The position numbers and the translations under genes were made by a program. A DNA stretch of 64,000 nt from Paenibacillus baekrokdamisoli (GTDB taxonomy: Bacteria; Bacillota; Bacilli; Paenibacillales; Paenibacillaceae): positions 930,001-994,000 of the forward strand of contig NZ_AP019308.1 in assembly GCF_003945345.1 (NCBI RefSeq). Reading direction: 5' to 3'. The notes beneath the pieces were generated by a model. That model was not told the DNA's origin. It made no database searches and saw only the letters and a list, made by a program, of their open reading frames with translations. How positions within the stretch are numbered: position 1 is the first letter of the stretch; each line of letters opens with the position of its first letter. Positions 28,164-37,544 of the stretch are shown here, piece by piece.

Positions 28164-29438
28164 ATGAGAAAAATTACTGCGGCATTAATCGGAGCCGGAC
28201 AAAGAGGCATGGATGCTTACGCCTCCTATGCATTGAAAAACCCTGGTGACATTCAATTCGTCGCCGTTGCAGATATGAATTCAGAGCGGAGAGAACGATT
28301 TCAACAAGCCCATGACGTTTCCGATGAGCATTGTTATTCCAGTTGGGAGCAGCTGCTTGATGGACCCAAGTTGGCCGATGCCATACTAATCTGCACACAG
28401 GATAAGCTGCACTACAAGCCAGCGATCAAGGCGCTGGAGAAAGGCTATCATGTTCTGTTGGAAAAGCCGATGTCGCCGAATCCGTTAGAATGCATCGTCA
28501 TGGGTGATTACGCTGAGAAATATAAACGGGTGTTTTCCATTTGTCACGTCCTTCGCTATACAGACTTTTTCGTGACGATCAAGAAGTTACTGACAGAGGG
28601 AAGAATTGGCAGGCTCGTATCGATTCAACATACAGAAAATGTTGAATTTGGACACCAAGCTCATAGCTTTGTCAGGGGGAACTGGAACAATTCAGAAACT
28701 TCGAGCCCTATGATTTTGGCCAAGAGCTGCCATGACATGGACATCTTACTATGGCTGGCTGATGCGGACTGTACCAAAGTATCGTCCTTCGGCTCGTTGA
28801 CCCATTTTCGCAAAGAATCTGCGCCAGAGGGCGCTCCACAACGTTGTTTGGACGGATGTCCGGTGCAGGATGAGTGTTCTTATTATGCTCCCAAGGCGTA
28901 TCTCGAGAGAAACGACTGGGTGGCTCCCATTCTCAGATCCGTTGTCAGCGACGACACGAGCGATGAGGGTGTGCTTCAAGCCTTGAAGGAAGGGCCTTAC
29001 GGAAGATGTGTCTATCATTGTGATAACAATGTCGTAGATCATCAGGTGGTAAATTTGGAATTTGCGAATGAAGTAACGGTTGCTTTCACGATGTGTGCCT
29101 TTACATCTGAAGGTGGACGGTCGTTGAAGCTGATGGGCACCCGCGGACAAATCAGAGCAGACATGGAGAAGAATGTCATTGAATTGACGAGCTTCATTAC
29201 TGGAAAGACGGAAACGATCCATCTCGACGTAGCTTTAGAAGGTCATGGCGGTGGAGACTACGGTATTATGCGTGAATTCATACGACTTGTTCAAAGTGAT
29301 GGTGAGGAAAAAGGACTTACCGGGGCACGGATTTCGGTTCAAAGCCATCTGATTGCCTTTGCCGCAGAAAAATCACGCTTGGAAAGCCGTGTTATTGCGA
29401 TGCCTGATTATATTAGCGAATTGAAAAGAGAGTTATAA
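28164..29438 (+). CDS. Gfo/Idh/MocA-family oxidoreductase
   Basis: A 424-residue NAD(P)-dependent sugar or polyol dehydrogenase. A Rossmann motif lies at the N-terminus (ALIGAGQRGMDAYASYAL), followed by the family's EKP motif (LLEKPMSPNP) and a catalytic-histidine region (AKSCHDMDILLWLAD). An inserted cysteine cluster (CLDGCPVQDECSYYAP) is seen in a Gfo/Idh subgroup and may bind a metal. The frame opens at 28122, but AAAAAGGAGAG before the ATG at 28164 and the Rossmann start fix it. It lies first in an enzyme operon with aldo/keto reductase, GH43 and lactonase. The substrate is unknown. Confidence 0.88.
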   Translation: MRKITAALIGAGQRGMDAYASYALKNPGDIQFVAVADMNSERRERFQQAHDVSDEHCYSSWEQLLDGPKLADAILICTQDKLHYKPAIKALEKGYHVLLEKPMSPNPLECIVMGDYAEKYKRVFSICHVLRYTDFFVTIKKLLTEGRIGRLVSIQHTENVEFGHQAHSFVRGNWNNSETSSPMILAKSCHDMDILLWLADADCTKVSSFGSLTHFRKESAPEGAPQRCLDGCPVQDECSYYAPKAYLERNDWVAPILRSVVSDDTSDEGVLQALKEGPYGRCVYHCDNNVVDHQVVNLEFANEVTVAFTMCAFTSEGGRSLKLMGTRGQIRADMEKNVIELTSFITGKTETIHLDVALEGHGGGDYGIMREFIRLVQSDGEEKGLTGARISVQSHLIAFAAEKSRLESRVIAMPDYISELKREL

Positions 29439-29481
29439 GTATAGACTCATAGATTTGTTGAGTGAGAAAGTGGGAGTGAAA

Positions 29482-30381
29482 ATGCAGTATACAATGTTCG
29501 GAAAAACAGGATTGAAAGTGTCCAAGATTGGCCTCGGTGGTGCTCCACTTGCTGGCGATTTCGGTAAGACCGATGAAGAAGAAGTTCAGCGATTGATTCA
29601 CGAGTCCATCGATTCGGGCATTAATTTCATTGATACTGCTCCTTTGTACGGGCGTGGTGAATCAGAACGACGGATTGGCAACGCGCTAATCGGTCGTAGA
29701 GACCGTGTCGTTTTGGCGTCCAAAGCAGTGCGATTCGACTTATCCTATGATTATGACAGCACAATCCGCTCGGTGGAAGACAGCTTAAAGCGACTGCAAA
29801 CCGATTGGATTGATCTTTTACAAATTCACGATGTGGAGACGCAGCCGTATGATGTGATCATGAATGAGACGGTTCCTGCACTGCAAAAACTTCGTCGAGA
29901 CGGGAAAATACGGTTTATTGGCGTGACTACGCGGGATTTGCCGCTTTTATTGCGCTATATGAAGACAGATAGTTTCGATACCATCCAATTTTATGCCCGT
30001 TATATGCTGTTGGATCATACTGCTAAGGACGAGGTGCTTCCGCTCGCTAGTCAAATGGGGATTGGCGTTATAAATGGCAGTGTACTCGGCATGGGTATTT
30101 TAGCGGATGCTCCGGCTCATTTTCTGGATAAAGAAACGTTAGAAAAAGCAGAATTTAGAATGGAGCAATTGAAGTTCTTGCGTAAGAAGCAACTGAAAGG
30201 GCTTATTGAGCCGGGCATGAGGTTTAGTTTGGGTAATCCGGATATTCACGTGACGCTTACGGGAACGTCCTCGCTCAATTCACTACGTAGTAACCTATCT
30301 TACTGTGACGGGGAAGGTTTAGCCCCCAATGACTTACACAAGGTGTATGAATTGTTTCAAGGTCAATCTTTATTTAAGTGA
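29482..30381 (+). CDS. Aldo/keto reductase, L-fucose/L-galactose 1-dehydrogenase-like
   Basis: A 299-residue TIM-barrel oxidoreductase. Catalytic residues are visible: Asp and Tyr in FIDTAPLYGRGESERRIG, Lys in VVLASKAVR, and His in LLQIHDVE. The sequence is closer to the aldose 1-dehydrogenase group (plant L-galactose dehydrogenase, bacterial L-fucose dehydrogenase) than to stress-type reductases. These oxidise the sugar C1 to a lactone. That fits the lactonase-type gene at 32065 and the mutarotase-type gene at 34908. GGGAGTGAAA sets the ATG at 29482 rather than the in-frame 29455. Confidence 0.85.
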   Translation: MQYTMFGKTGLKVSKIGLGGAPLAGDFGKTDEEEVQRLIHESIDSGINFIDTAPLYGRGESERRIGNALIGRRDRVVLASKAVRFDLSYDYDSTIRSVEDSLKRLQTDWIDLLQIHDVETQPYDVIMNETVPALQKLRRDGKIRFIGVTTRDLPLLLRYMKTDSFDTIQFYARYMLLDHTAKDEVLPLASQMGIGVINGSVLGMGILADAPAHFLDKETLEKAEFRMEQLKFLRKKQLKGLIEPGMRFSLGNPDIHVTLTGTSSLNSLRSNLSYCDGEGLAPNDLHKVYELFQGQSLFK

Positions 30382-30424
30382 ACTTTGATCTGAATGTTGC
30401 CAGTTTACTGAGAGGAGATAAAGC

Positions 30425-32011
30425 ATGAGCGTGATATACAATCCTATACTTCCAGGCGATCACCCTGACCCTTCAATCGTTCGCGTCGGATCGGATTACT
30501 ATATGGTGACTTCGACATTTCAATTCTTTCCTGGCGTTCTTGTTCTGCATTCCAAGGATTTGGCGCATTGGGAGCCGATTGGACACGTTGTTACCCGCAA
30601 AAGCCAGCTTGATTTAACCGGGTTACCCGATTCGTTCGGTGTATTCGCTCCGGACATTTCCTATTATGACGGGAAGTTCTGGGTGGTCGTACCGTATTAC
30701 CACGGGCAACCACGATGTACCAATTTGTTGTTCGTCGCGGACCGACCAGAAGGGCCTTATAGCGAAGCTACTGTGCTCAACCACCATTTTATCGATCCGT
30801 CGATCTTTAATGATGATGATGGGAAGCGTTATCTAGCTTTCGGTGGCGGATGGATCCATGAGCTTGCAGAGGACGGATCAAGGTTGATCGGCGATGCTAA
30901 ACAGGTCTGGCCGGGAACCGGAGGCTCTGCCCCGGAAGCGCCGCATATCGTGAAACGTAACGGATGGTACTACTTGATGTTGGCGGAAGGGGGAACCTTC
31001 TTCGAGCATATGGAAACGTTAGCTAGGAGTTCATCCATTTGGGGGCCTTACGAACCGTGTCCACATAACCCGGTAATGATGCAAGTGAATCCTGAGAAGA
31101 AGATACAAAAAGCTGGGCACGGTAAACTGGTGGAAGACGTGAATGGAGATTGGTGGATGTTCCACTTGGGTGGTCGTCCACTTACACCGGGAGGCTTTTG
31201 TCCGCTTGGACGGGAAACCTTTCTCCAGCCAGTTCAATGGACGAAAGACGATTGGTTTGTGGTTGGTGAGAAAGGTATCCCAATGGATGAGATTCAGATG
31301 CCATTAGTTGAAAATGCTCAAGACATTGAACAGGTAATCGTAGAGGATCATTTTACCGGAACAGAGCTTTCGCCGGAGTGGGAGTGGGTGCGGCATCCCG
31401 TAGAAGGAGGATTCGATTTGTTGCAGGAAGGGCTGCAAATCGCTTGCAAGCCTTTCATTCCCTTCGGCCTCGAATCTACGCTTATTTTAACGCGGCGCTG
31501 GCGGCATTTTGGATTTGAAGCAACAACGAAGATTCTGTTTAATCCTGAAAGCTTAGGCGAGGAAGCGGGAATAACACTATACCGCGATTCGGACGCTTTC
31601 CTATTTTTTTCAATCCGCAGAGGGATTGGACAAACATCGGGACAGGCTTTTGACGTAACCAAGCTTCATGAGAATCAAGAACATGATGGGTTTTACATAG
31701 AGCTTGACCAGTATGTGAATGTCGGTAAAAAAATACTTGCTAGAATCGTACTGCCGATTGAATCGGGAGACCCCGTTTGGCTGCGCGCTAAATTAGATGA
31801 AAAGTCTCAAAATTTTACTTTTTATTATTCTGTGGACGGCACAGTGTTTACGAGTATGGGCATCGAGCTTTCAGCAGAATTTCTGTATCCAGAACACTAT
31901 ACGCGGTTTTTGTGTTTTACAGCTCCCCGAGTCGGCATTTATGCGAAAGGCGTGTACGGAGAGCCGGAAGGTTCAGCCTTGTTTCAAGCATTTGTTTATA
32001 GAGGTATGTGA
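30425..32011 (+). CDS. Glycoside hydrolase family 43 (beta-xylosidase/arabinofuranosidase type)
   Basis: A 528-residue cytoplasmic enzyme without a signal peptide. The five-bladed propeller carries the catalytic-base Asp in GDHPDPSIVRVGSDYYM, APDISYYDGKFWV, the pKa-modulating Asp in FIDPSIFNDDDG, and the acid Glu in GSAPEAPHIVKRNGWYYL. The C-terminal about 200 residues (from about 305) form the beta-sandwich typical of GH43 xylosidases. AGGAGATAAAGC precedes the ATG. It likely trims short oligosaccharides after import. The exact sugar cannot be decided from sequence; xylose or arabinose are the usual ones. Confidence 0.9.
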   Translation: MSVIYNPILPGDHPDPSIVRVGSDYYMVTSTFQFFPGVLVLHSKDLAHWEPIGHVVTRKSQLDLTGLPDSFGVFAPDISYYDGKFWVVVPYYHGQPRCTNLLFVADRPEGPYSEATVLNHHFIDPSIFNDDDGKRYLAFGGGWIHELAEDGSRLIGDAKQVWPGTGGSAPEAPHIVKRNGWYYLMLAEGGTFFEHMETLARSSSIWGPYEPCPHNPVMMQVNPEKKIQKAGHGKLVEDVNGDWWMFHLGGRPLTPGGFCPLGRETFLQPVQWTKDDWFVVGEKGIPMDEIQMPLVENAQDIEQVIVEDHFTGTELSPEWEWVRHPVEGGFDLLQEGLQIACKPFIPFGLESTLILTRRWRHFGFEATTKILFNPESLGEEAGITLYRDSDAFLFFSIRRGIGQTSGQAFDVTKLHENQEHDGFYIELDQYVNVGKKILARIVLPIESGDPVWLRAKLDEKSQNFTFYYSVDGTVFTSMGIELSAEFLYPEHYTRFLCFTAPRVGIYAKGVYGEPEGSALFQAFVYRGM

Positions 32012-32064
32012 CAGTATGAAATATGAAAACTATTAAACTGTAAGAGGCGGACTTAAAAGAAAGT

Positions 32065-32952
32065 GTGGGGTATATGTATCAAGCAAAAAAAATAATCGAT
32101 GCACACCAGCATTATTGGCAAATATCTCGTGAAGATTATGGATGGCTTACGCCAGAGCTGAGACTGCTTTACCGAGATTACATGCCTGACATGTTGGAAC
32201 CGCACCTAAGTGAAAATGGGGTTGTCGGTACCATCGCTGTACAGGCTGCAGCTACGGTTGCAGAAACTGAATTTTTGCTAGAGTTATCGGAGAGCAACAA
32301 CACCATGTTAGGTGTTGTTGGCTGGATTGATTTGGATTCGGAAGATGCTTCAGATACCTACTTTCGTTTAAGATCTAGCACACGGTTAGTTGGATTCCGC
32401 CCAACACTGTACAATCTTAAGGAGAATAATTTAGCACTTCAACCTAGAGTAGTTCGTAATTTACAAATGCTAGCTGCTGAGGGGATGCCACTCGACCTCG
32501 TCTTGCCGTCGGAGCAGCTATCCTACGTTGTGCCTTTGCACAGACAGGTCCCAGACCTACGGGTAGTTCTGGATCACTTAGGTTCGCCTGATGTGAAAAA
32601 TCCTGAGGCTTTTAATGACTGGGCCGAATGCATATCTGCCATCGCGCTCCATCCTGAAGCGATGTGTAAAATATCCGGGATGATTACGCTGTCTGGCGGA
32701 TATGACCCCGAATTGCTGAAGCCGTATGTTGCTCATGTGGTTGATGCTTTCGGTATGAATCGTGTCATGTTTGGAAGTGACTGGCCCGTTGCTTTGCTTG
32801 CGGGCGGGTATGATGAAGTGATTCGACTATTTTTTAATAGTCTTCCACAGGGTTTATGCCCAGAAGATATTGATAGGATAGCATGGCGGAATGCGCTTGA
32901 TTTTTATAGAATCCAAGAGAACTTAGCTTCAAGGGACTTAGGGGAGGCGTGA
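32065..32952 (+). CDS. Amidohydrolase-family lactonase, L-fuconolactonase/rhamnonolactonase type
   Basis: A 295-residue TIM-barrel metal-dependent hydrolase. The N-terminal IIDAHQHYWQISREDYGWLT, VQAAATVAETEFLLELSES and the late MFGSDWPVALLAGGY are the family pattern of COG3618 lactonases, which open sugar-acid lactones such as L-fucono-1,4-lactone. The start is unclear: GTG at 32065 follows AGAGGCGGA at some distance, while ATG at 32074 has GTGGGG close by. It follows the aldose-dehydrogenase-like and GH43 genes and abuts the next gene by four bases. Substrate is inferred from family and neighbours. Confidence 0.8.
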   Translation: MGYMYQAKKIIDAHQHYWQISREDYGWLTPELRLLYRDYMPDMLEPHLSENGVVGTIAVQAAATVAETEFLLELSESNNTMLGVVGWIDLDSEDASDTYFRLRSSTRLVGFRPTLYNLKENNLALQPRVVRNLQMLAAEGMPLDLVLPSEQLSYVVPLHRQVPDLRVVLDHLGSPDVKNPEAFNDWAECISAIALHPEAMCKISGMITLSGGYDPELLKPYVAHVVDAFGMNRVMFGSDWPVALLAGGYDEVIRLFFNSLPQGLCPEDIDRIAWRNALDFYRIQENLASRDLGEA

Positions 32953-32956
32953 CGAG

Positions 32957-34894
32957 ATGGGATTTGAAAGTAACTTATCGGCAATGGCGTCTGTTACGGC
33001 GCAGGAAACGTGGATTCCACCTCAGTGGGCTCTGATGCTACGTCAACTGTTCGATACGCTGAACCAAGCAGCCAAGGAGTTTGTGAAGAAGTATGTCCTT
33101 CCAGATGGTACGCTCATTTGGCGCGGCGATTGGCCAGGGATGGATGGCTCGGATGATCCTTACGAGGGGTTTATGTACCTTGCCTTGTTGTATGCGCTCG
33201 GCGGAGATGAAGAACTGCGCGAGATGGCTCTTCAAGTATGGGAAGGCATTACGTGGCAGTGGACGGAATATGGGCAAATTTACCGCGATTTCGACGCATA
33301 CTATGATTGGATGCATCATGGAGAAGGCTATTTGTTCTTTTATTTCCTTGGATTAGCAGCCCCTAGCGATTCGAAAAGCGTACAGCGTGCGCAGCGTTTT
33401 GCTAATTTGTATACAGGTGATGATCCGGAAGTGCAAAACTACGACTCGGAGAAAAAGTTAATTCGTTCCCCGATTACCGGCAGTCGGGGGCCTCGTCACG
33501 AGATGTCCGAAGAAGATTGGTGCACCCACCGGGGCATTCTTGACGACTATTTGGCACCTTTTGAAGATATCCCGGGCGTAGATTTTGCTAGTGGTAAATG
33601 TGCGTGGTCGGACGACCACGTGTATAAAGAGATCATTCGCTTGATGAACGAACGCATGGCGAAGGGGGATGTGCCGCTGAATCTGAACGCAACCGGACTT
33701 ATCACCCATGCTTATATGTACTCTGGCGACGAAAAGCTAAAGAATTGGGTTATCAATTACGTGCAAGCGTGGAAAGAACGGGCTGCAAAGAACGGTGGAA
33801 TTATACCCGATAACATTGGTCTTTCTGGGGAAATCGGAGAGTATAACGATGGCAAATGGTGGGGTGGCTATTATGGATGGCGCTGGCCGCATGGGTTTCT
33901 GACGATTATTGAGCCCATTGTCAATGCCTCGATGAATGCCGTGCTTCTGAGCGGAGATATGAACCAATTACAGTTAGCACGGGAGCAGCTCGACCTCAAT
34001 TGGGCACTCGGACATGAAGAAAATGGACGATGGGTGACACCGACCAAACATTTCGATAGTGGTTGGACGGCTTATCGCTTGCCAAATCCGCTGTATCCCG
34101 TTCACCTGTGGACGCTATCTATGGCGGAGGAGGACGCTGCCCGTGTAGATCGGATCGACAAGCTACAGTATGACCTGGACATTGATGTACCTGAATATTC
34201 CGGTGGAAATCCGATAACGGGCAAGAATACCAAACATTACAACGGCAACACCGTACAATGGTTCCATTATATGCGCGGGAAAAGCCCTGAATATCCAGAG
34301 CAGATCCTTGAAGCGAACTACAAATTAGTGTCGAGCCAATTGAAAAAAATGCGCTCAGAAGAAGGAGATCCGAACAACTGGACATCTGACGGATTCAGCC
34401 TTGGTGCGTTGTCAAGCATTCATAAGTGGCAAGAAATGTGCCCGGTTTATTTCGAAGGGCTGCTGCAATTGACGCTCGGTGCGCCCATGCACACTTCGCA
34501 TGGCGGTCTGCAGCACGGTCGTGTTCGCTACTTCGACGCGCATGCCGAGCGACCTGGATTGCCAAAGGGTGTAGCCGCGCTTGTCGAAGCGCTGGCTGCC
34601 GATTCCGTCACCTTGAGTCTGGTCAACATCGATTTATTTGCAGAAAAGCAAGTCATCATTCAGGCAGGAACGTTCGGCGAGCATCAGTTTGAAACAGTCA
34701 CGGTTTTGAGTCAGGAAGAACACATGCAAAAAACCGTGCATGCAGACGGCAAATGGTTTCTCGCTAAACTTCTACCTGGAGTGGGGATTCGACTGCAGAT
34801 GACAATGAAACGATATGTCAATCAGCCGACCTATGCAACCCCTTGGGGCGATCCGAAGGATACCGTTACGATGATTCGTGGTCGGGATAAGTGA
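32957..34894 (+). CDS. Unclassified large cytoplasmic protein, probable (alpha/alpha)6-barrel glycan enzyme
   Basis: A 645-residue protein without a signal peptide. It is unusually rich in Trp, Tyr, His and Asp, with repeated helical segments and aromatic acidic motifs: WRGDWPGMDGSDDPYEGF, YRDFDAYYDWMHHGEGYLFF, WWGGYYGWRWPHGF. Such patterns are typical of (alpha/alpha)6-toroid glycoside hydrolases and lyases, with a beta domain at the C-terminus. I cannot place it in a numbered family. GGGAGGCG overlaps the stop of the lactonase gene, so translation is coupled. It probably processes an imported oligosaccharide in the same pathway. Confidence 0.65.
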   Translation: MGFESNLSAMASVTAQETWIPPQWALMLRQLFDTLNQAAKEFVKKYVLPDGTLIWRGDWPGMDGSDDPYEGFMYLALLYALGGDEELREMALQVWEGITWQWTEYGQIYRDFDAYYDWMHHGEGYLFFYFLGLAAPSDSKSVQRAQRFANLYTGDDPEVQNYDSEKKLIRSPITGSRGPRHEMSEEDWCTHRGILDDYLAPFEDIPGVDFASGKCAWSDDHVYKEIIRLMNERMAKGDVPLNLNATGLITHAYMYSGDEKLKNWVINYVQAWKERAAKNGGIIPDNIGLSGEIGEYNDGKWWGGYYGWRWPHGFLTIIEPIVNASMNAVLLSGDMNQLQLAREQLDLNWALGHEENGRWVTPTKHFDSGWTAYRLPNPLYPVHLWTLSMAEEDAARVDRIDKLQYDLDIDVPEYSGGNPITGKNTKHYNGNTVQWFHYMRGKSPEYPEQILEANYKLVSSQLKKMRSEEGDPNNWTSDGFSLGALSSIHKWQEMCPVYFEGLLQLTLGAPMHTSHGGLQHGRVRYFDAHAERPGLPKGVAALVEALAADSVTLSLVNIDLFAEKQVIIQAGTFGEHQFETVTVLSQEEHMQKTVHADGKWFLAKLLPGVGIRLQMTMKRYVNQPTYATPWGDPKDTVTMIRGRDK

Positions 34895-34907
34895 GTGGGG
34901 TGGGCTT

Positions 34908-35258
34908 ATGAACGTGAAAACAAAGAGGGAAATCCGGGTCGCCAGGCTTCACCGGGAAAGTATCGGTGAATATCGTCATTTGCATGACCATATACCTGAG
35001 CAAAACGTCAACCACATTATTGAAGCGGGATATACCGAGCTACAAATTTTTCTTCTAGATGATTTGCTGATCATGTTAACGGAACTCGACCCGTCCCAAG
35101 TTATTCTTGATCGAGTGATCGATGAACACGCGGAAAGGGAATGGCACGAAAAAACCGGTAGTTGTTTTGAGACTGTGTGGCAACAATCAGAAAAAATATT
35201 CGACTTACAAGAACTGTTACTATATAAGAAACTCAAGAAGGTGCAACTGTTGTTGTGA
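34908..35258 (+). CDS. L-rhamnose mutarotase-family protein (RhaM-like)
   Basis: A small 116-residue protein of the RhaM/DUF718 type, a dimeric alpha/beta barrel that interconverts sugar anomers. Visible are VARLHRESIGEYRHLHDHIP, then IIEAGYTELQIFLLDDLLIM and an aromatic C-terminal helix region (EREWHEKTG). An in-frame GTG lies upstream at 34878 inside the previous gene; ATG 34908 with GTGGGGTGGG is preferred. It is the last gene of the operon, directly after the 645-residue protein. It would deliver the anomer used by the aldose dehydrogenase at 29482. Confidence 0.7.
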   Translation: MNVKTKREIRVARLHRESIGEYRHLHDHIPEQNVNHIIEAGYTELQIFLLDDLLIMLTELDPSQVILDRVIDEHAEREWHEKTGSCFETVWQQSEKIFDLQELLLYKKLKKVQLLL

Positions 35259-35396
35259 ATGACTTGGACGAGTGATGTAAGTTTCATCCACTTGATATGA
35301 ATCGTTTGACAGTACCGTTAGGAAACCGGTCATTCTGTGCTAGAAAGTGTGTAACAAGTGAAATTTAGCAAAACCTAAATACCGGAGGTCAATAAT

Positions 35397-35445
35397 AGAT
35401 TACTTTTTCCCAAGGTTAATTACTGGGTGAAAAGTAGTCTTTTTT
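35397..35445 (+). terminator. Terminator of the enzyme operon
   Basis: GATTACTTTTTCCCA pairs with TGGGTGAAAAGTAGTC around a short loop and is followed by six T residues. It separates the enzyme operon from the next ABC operon; the interval 35259-35558 holds no other feature I can support. Confidence 0.85.
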
Positions 35446-35558
35446 GCTTACAAAACCTTAACATCTTTTTGATTTGTGGATAACATTGTGATTCTACAAT
35501 AAATATGTGGAATAAAACAATAAAAACACACAGAAACCCAATAATGGAGGGAATTATC

Positions 35559-36665
35559 ATGAAAAAATATGTTTCATTGAAATCGGCCTTAATGATTAGC
35601 GTGATGGCATTGAGCATTTCAGGGTGCGGTACTCCTCAGCAATCCGCTCCTGCGGCCAATACTCCGGTTCCGGTCAAAGAACAGACTTTGGAAGAGATAC
35701 AAAAGCTGGCTAAGCAGGAAGGCAAGGTTATCAGTGTCGGTATGCCCGATGACTGGGCCAACTGGAAAGAAACCTGGGGCAATATTACCTCCAAATACGG
35801 GTTATCTCATTCGGATACGGATTTGACAAGCTCTGAAGAAATAGCCAAATTTGACGCGGAAAAGAACAATCCAACGGCGGATATCGGGGATGTAGGTATG
35901 GCATTCGGACCGGTTGCCATGCAAAAAGGCGTGACCATGCCGTATAAAACCTCGTACTGGAACGATATTCCGGATTGGGCGAAGGATAAAGACGGGCATT
36001 GGCTGGTCGATTACCAGGGAACAATCTCCGTGCTTGTCGATAAAACGCAGGTGAAAAATCCGCCAAAAACATGGGAAGATATTGAAAAAGGCGACTATAA
36101 AGTTCAGATTCCGGATGTAACCAAGTCGTCGCAAGCTCAGATGGGCGTATTGGCAGCCGCGATCGCCCATGGAGGAAATGAGGGCAACATTCAACCCGGC
36201 TTGGATTTTTTTGCGAAATTGGCCAAGCAGAACAGATTGATTACCAAGGACATAACCAAAGCCGATTTGGAAAAAGGGGAAGTGCAAGTTGCGATTCTTT
36301 GGGATTTTGTATCTTTGGGCTTTAAAGACCAAATCGATCCCAATCGTTTTGACGTTAACATTATGAAAGAAGGCAGTGTCATCAGCGGTTATACAACCAT
36401 CATTAACAAGTATGCGCCTCATCCGAACGCCGCGAAGCTTGCCCGCGAATATATTTTGAGTGATGAGGGACAGATCAATCTGGCCAAAGGCTATGCCCGT
36501 CCAATTCGCAGCAACGTCAAATTGCCGGAAGAGGTTGCGAAGAAGCTGATTCCTAACGAACAGTATAAAAATGCGAAGCCGATCAAGGATTTTAAATTAT
36601 GGGATGAAACATCCAAAAAAATTCCGCAACTGTGGCAAGAACAAGTATTGGTCAACATCAATTAA
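35559..36665 (+). CDS. ABC transporter substrate-binding lipoprotein (iron/sugar-phosphate/AEP class)
   Basis: A 368-residue lipoprotein with lipobox SISGC after MKKYVSLKSALMISVMALS. The mature part opens with KVISVGMPDDWANWKETWGN and contains DIGDVGMAFGPVAMQKG. This is the compact two-lobe class (AfuA/FbpA/PotD-like) that serves two-permease, one-ATPase importers. GGAGG before the ATG at 35559 and the signal peptide decide the start over the in-frame 35505. It heads a seven-gene operon with its own ATPase, a DeoR regulator, a phosphatase and a sugar isomerase. That context hints at a phosphorylated sugar or polyol as substrate. This is inference. Confidence 0.88.
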   Translation: MKKYVSLKSALMISVMALSISGCGTPQQSAPAANTPVPVKEQTLEEIQKLAKQEGKVISVGMPDDWANWKETWGNITSKYGLSHSDTDLTSSEEIAKFDAEKNNPTADIGDVGMAFGPVAMQKGVTMPYKTSYWNDIPDWAKDKDGHWLVDYQGTISVLVDKTQVKNPPKTWEDIEKGDYKVQIPDVTKSSQAQMGVLAAAIAHGGNEGNIQPGLDFFAKLAKQNRLITKDITKADLEKGEVQVAILWDFVSLGFKDQIDPNRFDVNIMKEGSVISGYTTIINKYAPHPNAAKLAREYILSDEGQINLAKGYARPIRSNVKLPEEVAKKLIPNEQYKNAKPIKDFKLWDETSKKIPQLWQEQVLVNIN

Positions 36666-36695
36666 CGGATTAAATGAGAAGTGAGGTCTATCCGA

Positions 36696-37544
36696 ATGAA
36701 TCACAAAGTCACGCTGTTCGCGGTCGTTGCCCTGCTTCCGTTTGCCCTGCTGATTGTCGGGTTCGAGCTACTGCCGCTGATAGCCATGATCCGCGACAGC
36801 TTTCTGGCTGATGACGGGATCACATATACGTTCAAGCAGTATGTAACGGCTTTTACTAATCCTTATTATACAAAAGGAATACTGAACAGCCTGCTCATAT
36901 CTTTATATTCCAGCATCATAGGGATCGCGATCGCCATCGCCGCGTCATATTCCATGACGCGAATGTCTTCGAAGATCCAGTCCATTCTGGTGACCTTCTC
37001 GAATTTGACATCTAATTTTTCCGGCGTGCCGCTGGCCTTTGCTTTCATTATTTTGCTCGGCAACAGCGGCGTGTTTACGCTGCTGTTTAAAGAATGGGGA
37101 TGGAACATTACAGGTTCCTTCGATCTATATAGTTGGGGCGGTTTAGTGGCTGTTTATGTTTATTTTCAAGTGCCCTTAGCGATCCTACTGCTTTACCCTG
37201 CCTATTCCGGTATTCATAAACATTGGCGAGAAGCCGCCGCGGTGCTTGGCGCATCGTCTTTCCAATTTTGGCTGCGAATCGGATTCCCCGTCATTATTCC
37301 CAGTGTGGTTGGCACGTTCAGCATCCTGCTCGCCAACGCCATGGGCGCCTATGCAACAGCATATGCGTTAGTGGGGGGCAGCTATAATTTGCTGCCCATC
37401 CGCATCGGCGCGCTCGTAGCTGGGGATGTTGCCACAAGACCACAATTGGGCAGCGCGCTCGCCGTCATTTTAGGATTAATGATGGTTGTCGCGATGTGGT
37501 GTAATGAACGTATGATGCGACGGTTCAGGAGAGATCTGCGATGA
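36696..37544 (+). CDS. ABC transporter permease (AfuB/PotB-like), first
   Basis: A 282-residue membrane protein with six predicted helices (FAVVALLPFALLIVGFELLP and others) and the ATPase-contact loop WREAAAVLGASSFQFWLRIG. AGTGAGG about nine bases before the ATG at 36696 supports this start over 36681. Its stop overlaps the next permease by four bases (ATGA), so the two are co-translated. It forms the channel with the following gene for the 35559 binding protein. Confidence 0.9.
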   Translation: MNHKVTLFAVVALLPFALLIVGFELLPLIAMIRDSFLADDGITYTFKQYVTAFTNPYYTKGILNSLLISLYSSIIGIAIAIAASYSMTRMSSKIQSILVTFSNLTSNFSGVPLAFAFIILLGNSGVFTLLFKEWGWNITGSFDLYSWGGLVAVYVYFQVPLAILLLYPAYSGIHKHWREAAAVLGASSFQFWLRIGFPVIIPSVVGTFSILLANAMGAYATAYALVGGSYNLLPIRIGALVAGDVATRPQLGSALAVILGLMMVVAMWCNERMMRRFRRDLR

